A stretch of 64,000 bases of DNA from Cepaea nemoralis (Eukaryota > Mollusca > Gastropoda > Stylommatophora > Helicidae). Location of the stretch: contig JACEFZ010004145.1 of assembly GCA_014155875.1 (NCBI GenBank), positions 76,001 through 140,000 on the forward strand, read 5' to 3'. Below the pieces are notes generated by a model. That model was not told the DNA's origin. It saw only the letters and a program-made list of their open reading frames with translations, and made no database searches. Of the stretch, positions 55,970 through 64,000 are shown one piece after another (within the stretch, counting starts at the first letter, position 1; every line of letters begins with the position of its first letter). The position numbers and the translations under genes were made by a program.

Positions 55970-56860
55970 ATTAAAACCGGTATTATCAGCCGCTGAAACC
56001 ACATTTCTTCCATTATCAGTAACTGGAACCTGAATTCTGTTCGTTATATCCCAGTCTATTGCAAACTGTTTATATAACTCGGCAACACTGTCAGAATAAT
56101 GTTGTACAACAACATTTACGCATTCAAGAACAACATTTTTCAATTTCCAGTCATCGGCAATCCAATGGCCAGTAATTCCACAATTAAAAAAAAAAGTCGC
56201 TTAAAAGTCGACAAGGTCGACTTCATTGCACCGGGTTTATCCCATATGGCTCGGTCTCTTCCCGCAGCGCGGAAAGCGTCGCACAAAGCTCGAACGCCGT
56301 AGCTTTTAGCGACGACCCACAGGAGTCTCTGAATCATTTAACTCGTAAACCGAAGGGCGCGGCCCGGAATCGAACCCACAACCTTCGAAGCACGAGTCAA
56401 AAGGCTTGATCACTTCGCCACAGAGACTCAGAGACTCCCATTCCACAATAGGTTTCATTACCTAGAGATGGCCAAAACAAATAAGATATTAACGCTATTC
56501 CCCTTCAGTTTTTACGAAATTCTTTAATATTTGAATGTTGCTGTTATACTTAGCTGTCAAAACAGTTTGTCAGTAGTTCGGCGGGAAGGTAGCTTATATT
56601 CAGCATTTTGCAATTCTGTGCGTAATACTTGTTGAATTCCTTCGCCAACTACTAGTGATATTGGGCTGCCAAGACTAGCAATTAAGTTTGCAAGTGATAC
56701 TTGAATATCATGTTGTAATGCAGCACTCTCTGGACGATCAGACGAACGACAAAAGTGACTCAAAGTAGCCAGCTTCGAAGTAGGGGACGATGCTGCAAAA
56801 GACCGTCTCAGCTGGTGTTTCGGATTCTGCAGTGGATGTTTGTTTTGAAGGTGGTAAGTA
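55970..56860 (-). pseudogene. hAT (ZBED-type) transposase remnants
   Basis: On the minus strand: ISLVVGEGIQQVLRTELQ followed by YKLPSRRTTDKLF (the family motif is F..VEGEGF...L....Y.LPSR), then after a SINE insertion CVNVVVQHYSDSVAELYKQF and VPVTDNGRNVVSAADNTGF (the D-N motif of the hAT catalytic region, family form VTDNA.N). Stops and the SINE at 56185-56439 disrupt it. Only N-terminal-half motifs survive. Confidence 0.6.
56185..56439 (-). mobile_element. tRNA-derived SINE with 10-bp TSD
   Basis: Minus strand begins GGGAGTCTCTGAGTCTCTGTG, has an A-box-like TGGCGAAGTGATCAAGC and a perfect B box GGGTTCGATTCC, and ends in an A/T-rich tail. ATTCCACAAT at 56175-56184 and 56440-56449 is the target duplication. 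It is inserted in a hAT pseudogene. Confidence 0.85.
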
Positions 56861-57044
56861 AGCGAGGTGTTAGAACCATGGTAGGCAAACTATTTATTAC
56901 GATGAACGCAATAAACCTTTTCAGCATTGTCAATACTTCAAAACCATAATTCGAGAGAAGATTTCGATTAATCGTTTTTTTTAAAAATCATTAATAAAAA
57001 TTAACGATTAATAGATTAATTTATCGTTAACTTACGCAGACCGA

Positions 57045-57083
<39 letters not shown>

Positions 57084-57105
57084 GGTGGGTGGGTGGGTGT
57101 GTGTG
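57045..57105. repeat. (GT)n / (GGGT)n microsatellite
   Basis: GT tract followed by GTGGGTGG repeats. Confidence 0.95.
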
Positions 57106-57300
57106 CCCCGAGGGTGTTTCCACCTTGTCGTGGTGGGGGAGCTTGAGTTTCTCAATGACCATGAGAGCTATGCCGGCGGTAGCATAGCTACCAGCAGGGC
57201 CTCCCAAGCCGGACAGGTCAAAGGGTAGAGAACAGACACAGAGAAACACCTTGGTCATCCAGGTAGGGGGTTGAAGCGAGGGCTTAACATCCCCACCATT
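57106..57300 (+). pseudogene. LINE 5' leader fragment
   Basis: Segment 'cccgagggtgtttccaccttgtcgtgg...agggcctcccaagccggacaggtc' resembles the leader of LINEs with EN-RT ORF2 found in many aquatic animals (recognition by resemblance only). No intact frame. Confidence 0.4.
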
Positions 57301-57349
57301 GTAAAATCTATATTGTTACGAAACAGATACATGAGCCTCGAATTCGGAC

Positions 57350-57560
57350 TGACTTATTTGGACAACGGACAATGGGCTCTGTGTGAGTGATGAGGTCAGT
57401 ATTACACCGGCCACCTTTACTTCTCAAAACACTCTTAATTCCCATTTTAGGCTGGTTCGACTTAAGAGCGCAGGTACATTAGGAAACATTCGAATGCGTC
57501 TAGTTGCGGATCGAACCAACTACCTCCGGGTCGCCAGGCAAGTTTGTAAACACTATGCTT
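57350..57560 (-). mobile_element. Probable tRNA-derived SINE
   Basis: Reverse complement includes GTAGTTGGTTCGATCCGCAA (B-box-like) and a body with 'aagtcgaaccagcctaaaatggg'. TSD not identified. Confidence 0.4.
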
Positions 57561-58289
57561 TTTTGTAGGAGTGTACAGAGGACTAGGTGGTCAGTCTTTC
57601 CCTGGCGTATCTGGCCACGAGCCCAGGACCTGGAACCTTGGCCGACCATATTCATTACATCACATCAATTTCTTATCAGATTTGCTAGAGCGCCCTCTAC
57701 TGAACATACGAACACACGCAGATTAAAAAATTAAAATAAATAAAAGTCAACACACATACGAAACTGTGTTTCATGTTGTTGAACTCGCTAGGGAATGTTT
57801 TATATTTATATGTCCCATGAGGGAGAAGACAAGTGAGAAGCTTCCGTGTTTAGAGTGGAGCTCTTTAGTAAACTCATAAAAGGATTTACTCTTTCCATCC
57901 GCATCAGTCTTCTGCTTCTTCCTCTTCTTTTGCCCAGTGTCTCCCAGTGGGGTAAATGCCTTCAACCAACCTATTCCAGGCCCCCTCCTATCTCTACCTA
58001 TTCAATACAGCTCTGCTCATGTGCTTCCCATATTGTTCATTTATGTGTCCCCTTCGCTTCTCCGTGAGTTTTTAGGTCTCCTCTATATTTGCTTGTCCCG
58101 TGGTTTCTATACTAAAGCTTTTGAAGTTACACTACTCCTAGGCTTTCTCAGTGTATGTCATTTCCAAGCCTCCGTTTTTTCTTCACCTCTTGGTTCATTG
58201 ATATTTGTCTAGTTCTCTTTACGAGATCCACATTGGTGATTCTGTCATATCATTGTATACCCACAACTCTGTGCACGCACCCCCTAGTG

Positions 58290-58412
58290 AATGCTTCAAT
58301 AGCTTGGCGACTTGGAATGTACAGGACAAGAGCGTTGACCTGATCCAAGACACTGATGATCGTGTGAGATGTCGAAACATCAACACTCAAGTCTATCGGC
58401 ATGGCACATTAT
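58290..58412 (+). pseudogene. LINE C-terminal scrap
   Basis: LATWNVQDKSVDLIQDTDDR followed by VRCRNINTQVYRHGT and a stop, the terminal peptide type of the ADDQ LINE group. Confidence 0.6.
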
Positions 58413-58479
58413 GATGAAATATTACAATAAACAGGGAAAAACGCGTCTATCAGTCACAACCATACACAAATAAGTACAA

Positions 58480-59115
58480 TAATTATTATAAACTCTGACA
58501 CACAACAAGACTAGCTTTTACAAAACGATCTTCCTAAACACAAAACGTATACCAACTAAATGAACATCCACACAACACCTAATTACATTAGCATAATACA
58601 GCAGCCCGATATAGACATACATAAACTCAGGAATATATACAAACACAGAACTTAAAGCGCACTTGTAATATTACTAGTATTTTAACACAAAATTTAACTC
58701 CTCATAGATTACAATTTACCATTTTATCTTATGATTAGTTTAATGTGCCAATTTTTTTAAAGTAAACTATACAGTTGGGACTTTCCTGTTTTCATTTATC
58801 AATTAAAACAATGTCTTGAAATGTAAATTGAAATGTTTGGTATAAATTAATGTAAATGAGAATTGGAAGATTTGTAAACAGTGAATAATTGAATGAAAGT
58901 ATATGAATTACCAGACGGGCCAACAAGACCAACAGTCACTGTCATACACAAAGGCCTACACTAAATAAAGGAACCGACCACAAGCAAGACAGCTGGCATT
59001 TGCAAAAGAATCTTCATAACCGCATTAGTTAATTCAACACTAAATAAAAATACATAAAACGTCAATTAGCATTAGCAGATACAGACACCCGATATAGACA
59101 TTCATAGACACAGAT
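58480..59115. repeat. Pair of ~150-bp direct repeats
   Basis: 58480-58640 and 58960-59115 share 'ttcaaaacgatcttc'-like, 'cattagcataatacagcagcccgatatagacat' and 'atatata' blocks. Between them is an AT-rich stretch with a CAGACGGGCC motif (58913), similar to CR1 3' ends. Confidence 0.5.
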
Positions 59116-59321
59116 ATATATTGAAACCCGTTCCAATGGCTTTATTACAAAAGCATGAAAGAAACATTAACAGGTGCGGTAGAATTAAACAAAGCATTCA
59201 TTATGAATGAACTATGCACCACTGGTTGGTCAGAATAAATCGCAGTAGGTATTAAGGCAAGCATCCGATTGTTTAGGTAGGCTGCGAATGCTATCCGCAA
59301 AAAAAAAAGGATTGTGGTTGC

Positions 59322-60240
59322 TCACTGAACCAAGTGTTTACCGCGTTCATTACGTCTGCATCTGTATGGAATCGTAGCCCCTTGAGAGCTTTTTTTTAGA
59401 GGTCCGAACAAATGAAAACCACATGGTGACAAATCAGAACTATAGGCTAAATGTTGCAGAATTTCCCACTTCTTCTTTGCTAATGCTTCCTGCACAGTCT
59501 TTGCGACATGCGGACGAGCATTATCACGCAACAAAATCACACCGCGAGAAAGCATGCCGGGTCGTTTATTCGTGATGACTTGTTGCAGCTTGTCTAGTGT
59601 TTGTAAGTATTGGGTAGAGCTGATATTGACACCAGGTTCTTTAAGGTCTGCCAACAATAGCCCTTCAGGGTAAAAAAATATGCGCTCAGCATAACCTTAC
59701 CAGCGAAAACCTGTAACTTTAATTTTTGACTCTTGGTGATCCAGCATGCTTCCATTGCATGCCATCTCTCTCTTTTGCTGCTCGGCTCACAGTGGTGACA
59801 CAATGATTCATCGCCTGTCACTATGAAGAAGATAAATATATCGCCCTCCACTCTGTAACACAGCAAGTGGTTCAAACACCATCCCATGCGTTCCTCTTTT
59901 TGGTGGGCGGTCAACATCCGTGGTACCCACTGTGAACATACCTTCTGTTATTGCAGTTTCCCAATTGACACATCACATTCTTTCCCTAGCAACCGTATGC
60001 TTCGACAATGGTGCATTTGTACTGTTGTATCAATTTTGGCGATGGTTTTATTATTTTGTTTTCTGTTGCAACAATATGCGCTTGACCCGGCCGTCGAAGA
60101 TCTCTCGGAAACTGACGTCATTTCCGAACCATTCGTGCCCAGTCTGTCACTGTTGTCCTCGACACACATTTGTTACCGTATGCTGCCTGCATTCTTCGAT
60201 GAATGTCCACTGGTCGATATCCTTCAAATGAAAGAAACTG
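59322..60240 (-). pseudogene. mariner transposase, degraded
   Basis: On the minus strand from about 60235: the N-terminal HTH region YRPVDIHRRMQAAYGNKCVS with TVTDWARM, a DGR linker, then PRMLTAHQKEERM, VTGDESLCHHCEPSSKRER (family 'GDE.W...Y.PE.K', catalytic D), KVMLSAYF, and after a frameshift near 59655 LLRDNARPHVAKTVQEAL (second catalytic D), SDLSPCGFHLFGPLKK (family 'SPDLAPSDYHLF'). Frameshifts and stops make it inactive. Terminal repeats were not found. Confidence 0.85.
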
Positions 60241-60299
60241 AATAACTACCCTTTGCGATTCTTTGGAAGGGGTTTGGATTAAGCCGGTCATTTTTTCAA

Positions 60300-61520
60300 C
60301 GGTCAGAAACAGAACCTATGCATCATAGGACGATAAGCACGTGCTCTTTTACTCATTGGTCAGTACTTATCATGTACATGATACATATATATGATGGTAC
60401 GAAAACAAAATAGTTTTCCCAAAACGTCAGAATAAGACTGACAGGTCGTAAGAATTTGAAAGTAAAGGTGTAGGTCTTTTTTTACAAGATAAGGTCGAGG
60501 ACTGAGACCTACACGCGACCTGATAAACTCTAGTTTACACTTCGTTGTTAATGAAGTAAGGATGTTAGGTCACATGAGGCCAAAGCTAGCGTAGTCTTTG
60601 TCTTGAACGGTCAACTGGCCAAGGTAGACAACAAATGTTGTAGAATTTACGAATATGAAGTACGTCTCCCTGACCTCAAACAAGCATCAGGCGGGAAGTC
60701 AGGACTATCAACCCAAATTAGGACGTAACGGGTAAAGGAACTTAGGATAATGAGATGATGCAAAGTAAGCATCCAAATTAACCAGGATACGCGAGGGACT
60801 GATTGGAGGGTTAGTCGCGGCACCCGGGGAAGGCCAAATCACGTGACTGTAGGACACGAAGTAGCGAAATATTTGATAGAATATATATTCATGAGAATCC
60901 AGTCAGTCGAGGGGCAGTTGAACAGGCGAGGGAGACGAGAGCTGAGAAAAACAGTGGGCGGCCGAGCCCATTAGGGCGGTCGGAGGTATGAGTTGCAGGA
61001 CTTCGGAAATGGCGGCCGTTCAAATCCGCATACCGAAGATTGCCTGAGAAGACGAGAAGGTGATTTCGTAGGCGGACAGATGCACATATCAAAGTTTCGT
61101 CTGGATTACAGGGAGAAAGAGGATGACTAGAGAATCTGTGAATGAGGAAAGACCTGGTTAGATAAGCCAAAGGGGAGAGGAAACACAGATTCGGGGAAGT
61201 TACAAGGTGGTGGGAGAAGCCACTTGAGTTCGACTGCTGGCTACAATGATCGCGCTCAGGTTCCAACCTGTGGCAAAAGTTGAACAGGACGAAAGTTTCC
61301 AAAAAGGAGACACGTTTATGGTAATCAAACAGAAGACTGATAGTCAAACAAGATTGGAAGGAGCTTGTCAATATCGGAAAGCGGTGCAATCACTGTAAGA
61401 CGGGCGTGGTGATCAGACCAAAGCACCCGTGGGCAGACTGCAGGCATCAGCAGGGTGACAGGACTTAACGTAAGTTGGCGTAAGATTAGATATATCAGTT
61501 ATTAGATGTTGTGCAGTTTA
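60300..61520. other. Unassigned sequence
   Basis: No convincing gene. A 166-codon minus-strand frame at 60889-61389 has no recognisable motif. B-box-like 'gccgttcaaatccgc' at about 61017 suggests an old SINE. Confidence 0.35.
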
Positions 61521-61525
61521 GTTCA

Positions 61526-61751
61526 GGAAGCAATGACAAACTACTGTGAGTAAACTTACCAAGTAATAATAAACAGCCGGCAAAGGCCGGGGTTGTCTGA
61601 GACGTCCTGTAGAGGACCCATATCTAACCAACTAACTAACTATAATAGCAGTCTAAACCAGGAAGCATTGGCAAAATACTGAACGTTAACCCGCTAAGAA
61701 ATCACAGACCGACAAATATCAGGGTTGACTGCGACGTTCTGCAGAGGGCGC
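61526..61751 (+). mobile_element. Two adjacent SINE tail domains
   Basis: 61526-61617 ('aggaagcaatgacaaactactgtgagtaaac...gtctgagacgtcctgtagagg') and 61656-61751 ('aggaagcattggcaaaatactgaac...gttgactgcgacgttctgcagagg') are tandem copies of the tail seen at 34255 and on the minus strand elsewhere. They are separated by (TAAC)n. Confidence 0.65.
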
Positions 61752-62074
61752 GCGACTGGTCTGCCGGCGAAACCAGAGGTATGTGAGTCGAATTAATCAA
61801 TTAGAGATGTAGAGTGTAGATAAGCTGAACACACAAAATAAGCAATTGGTTGAACAACAATTAAAGCGAATTAGACAGGGATAACAAGGCGAGGAAATAT
61901 AGAACTGAAGGCTACCCGCTTCAAATTTAAACACAACCATAGCAGACGGGCTTACGCGAAAGTTGGCTACGGGGTAACTAAACAATGAGGGCAGGTAACT
62001 TGATCGTCCCAGAGAAATGTCGAACGGGGCTAGAATGCGCATATATTATTGTCTAAACCGGCAGAAGGGAAGTT

Positions 62075-62230
62075 AGGACAGGCTCTGTTGTTGCGTAGTT
62101 AAAGCGGCGAAAGGTCGACTTTGCAAGCTATAGGCGGCGGGTTCAAATCTACACGAAAACCCGGGGATAAATTGGTTACGGCTTAGTCTAACATTAGACG
62201 ACGCACTGGGGAGTAGGAGTTAATAGTGCG
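62075..62230 (+). mobile_element. Probable tRNA-like SINE
   Basis: 'gcgtagttaaagcggcgaaagg' (A-box-like) and GCGGGTTCAAATCTAC (B-box-like), then 'ttagtctaacattagacgacgc', which recurs at 62517-62550 ('tttgtctaacagtagacgacgc'). From 62250 to 63050 I see GATGATGAT-rich and AT-rich sequence without genes. Confidence 0.5.
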
Positions 62231-63019
62231 GGGTATATATATTTCAGTGTTTAGTGTACAATGCTGTTGGTAATAATGTGTATGTCGGCATATATTGATA
62301 ATTATGTAGATTTATGTTGCCATTAGTGTGGTTATATATGCTGAGGATGATGATGACAATGAGGGTATACGATGATAGTGGCAACTATGAGGGTAAAAAC
62401 GATGACATATGATGATATTGATGGATATGATACACGCAGTAATGATGGCGACTACGACGATAGTAATGAGGATACACAATGATGGGGATGATGTTGATGA
62501 TAAGGCGTAGGGGTTTATGGTTTTGTCTAACAGTAGACGACGCCATGGGATATAAGATTGACTAGTGAAGAAATAGATATATGGTGTTAGTTGTATTGGG
62601 GAGGTATATGATCAGTGATAATCACACAGGTTGCTGTTGGTATTTTACACTGGGAGCGAACTGCCTCCTGGATAAACGGAATATGTGTAAATCTATGGAA
62701 TCGCTGCCACGGGACAAGTGATGGCCGATGGAATTCCTTTCGCGTTATCTCTTTTCTTAAGGTTGTTAGTAGGTAATAGTCTCTGAGCTTGCAGTAACTG
62801 GTTATGCTCATACATCAGTCATTGGTAGCATTTCCCTGGTGTCCAGTGGCATGTTATAGTGCTTATTTCTTTTCGATGTGATGATGTATTATTGGTCTAT
62901 ACTATGTATTTGTATGCTGTAATTGATTCCCAGAATATATTATCTGTTGTGTTGAAAATTGCCACTGTTACTGTTTTGGAGAACATAAATATGCAGTTGA
63001 GTTGACTTTCATTTAGACT

Positions 63020-64000
63020 TGTTAACCTGAGGTTATAGAGGAGCTGAGTGCCACAGCGACCACTTCCTCGTTGGGGCAAAATTTAAAATAAAACTTAAGA
63101 GAGCTTTATATGCTAAACTACAAAGGTTACACCTAATATATAACAGAGAAAAACTACAAGAAGTTACAGTCAAAGAGAAATTTGCGTATGAAATAAAATG
63201 TAAACTTGAAAGTCTACAAAACCCGTTGGAGGAAAGCGTTGACCAAACTTGGTTGAACATCAAGAATGCAATTCACACTACCGCTGAAGAATGTCTAGGT
63301 GTGTTAACCACGCATAGAAAGAACAGATGGTTCAGTCAAAAAGTGTGAAGAAGCAGTCATTAGGAAAAAGAATGCCAGACAGTTATGGCTAAATGACATC
63401 AACAACATCCAAAATGAAGAGCAATGAAGAACTGAATGTAAAGAGGCTACAAAAATAGTTCGGTAGCAGAAGCGAGAATATATGAGTAATAAAATCAAAT
63501 ATATGGAAACCAATCACCAGAAAAACGAATCCAGAAAGCTTTTTAAAGAACTGAAGTCAATGAGACGAGGGCACCAATACAACACATATGGTTTATAAGA
63601 CAAAAATGGGAATATGATAAATACCAATGAGGAAATATGTAACACATGGAAAGAATACTTTGTTGAATTACTAAATTGTGAAGCCCCAAGCAACACTTTC
63701 CCACAGGAATAGGTTCTAACGTGTGACCCACAGATTGAAGAACCTACTTTTGAAGAAATTCTATATGTAATAACACGACTTAAAAACAATAAGGCAACTG
63801 GGGCTGATGGAATTGCTGCTGAATTTATAAAAGCAGGTGGCCATGCATTACATCTAAAGTTATATGAACTAATAATAATAATAATCTGGAGGAAAGATGA
63901 ACTACCCCATGACTGGAAAGAGTCATTATTGATACCTATCTTTAAGAAAGGAGACACGTTCCAATGTGAAAATTATAGAGGGATATCGCTACTGTCCTCA
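63020..64000 (+). pseudogene. LINE fragment running off window: endonuclease end and RT start
   Basis: Begins with GAECHSDHFLV-like sequence (frameshifted; SDH is the last endonuclease motif), FKIKLKRALYAKLQRLHLIY, then the linker KIKYMETNHQKNESRKLFKE, TWKEYFVELLNCEAPS and RT motifs LKNNKATGADGIAAEFIKAG, PHDWKESLLIPIFKKGDTFQ and CENYRGISLLSS at the edge. Stops near 63345, 63465, 63596 and 63710. The catalytic D-D region would lie beyond 64000. Confidence 0.8.

Noticed and set aside
56340..56440. tRNA gene
   Set aside because: A and B boxes are present, but the sequence continues into a SINE body and tail flanked by a TSD, and the cloverleaf is not complete.
56829..56855. Possible additional micro-exon (TCTGCAG ... 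GGTAAGTAAG)
   Set aside because: Acceptor lacks a clear pyrimidine tract and the stretch overlaps hAT-related sequence on the other strand.
60889..61389. 166-codon minus-strand frame
   Set aside because: No domain recognised, and the region has SINE-like B-box sequence; insufficient evidence for a gene.

Overview
The window looks like repeat-rich intergenic or intronic DNA from a large animal genome. Nothing resembles bacterial gene order, operons or ribosome binding sites. Nearly all recognisable coding sequence is transposon-derived: several LINE families, one complete Ty3/gypsy-type LTR retrotransposon, and DNA transposons of the piggyBac, Tc1/mariner, pogo, mariner and hAT types. These sit among tRNA-derived SINEs, minisatellites and very long microsatellites. 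The LINE families, the SINE tails and the '(ACAG)n / CTGACCCGGC' repeats suggest a lophotrochozoan, perhaps a gastropod mollusc. That assignment is inference from general resemblance, not a search result.

Layout. 1-2540: a purine-rich (GGA)n composite repeat, then a GATAGATGG-type minisatellite. 2870-6110: a minisatellite of about 41 bp broken by two LINE fragments. 7306-11170: a nearly intact, full-length, RNase H-bearing LINE flanked by a 13-bp target-site duplication (TSD). 11457-14900: head-to-head and tandem fragments of another LINE family. 14896-18500: microsatellites, a long G/T-rich array and two CR1-like LINE 3' ends. 18530-24020: an older LINE split by a younger copy of the RNase H LINE. 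24025-26670: a complete but dead piggyBac element with TTAA flanks and an internal tandem triplication. 26740-28425: a duplicated block that holds two candidate micro-exons and two SINE copies. 28427-34680: a pogo element, a Tc1 element, a third RNase H LINE fragment and a CR1-like LINE. 34685-41130: one minisatellite family of 42-43 bp, cut apart by a LINE, a 3.3-kb (GGA)n composite element, a SINE and another LINE. 41143-41198: a candidate terminal micro-exon. 43330-44280: two more AT-rich minisatellites. 47297-54245: the LTR retrotransposon with perfect GACAC TSDs, 1.6-kb LTRs and an internally deleted, rearranged pol. 55830-56860: hAT remnants containing a SINE with a 10-bp TSD. 57100-62250: LINE and SINE scraps and a mariner relic. 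63060-64000: a LINE fragment that runs off the window.

The only candidate host coding sequence is three short stretches (33, 27 and at least 54 bp). They have good splice signals, the same phase-1 boundaries and a stop codon in the last. Two lie in a duplicated exon/intron unit and all lie on the + strand, so a micro-exon gene may span at least 26.8-41.2 kb, with the transposons between as intron content. Within the LTR element, both LTRs also carry an antisense reading frame that looks like a signal-peptide first exon ending at a GTAAGT donor. Both ideas need transcript evidence.
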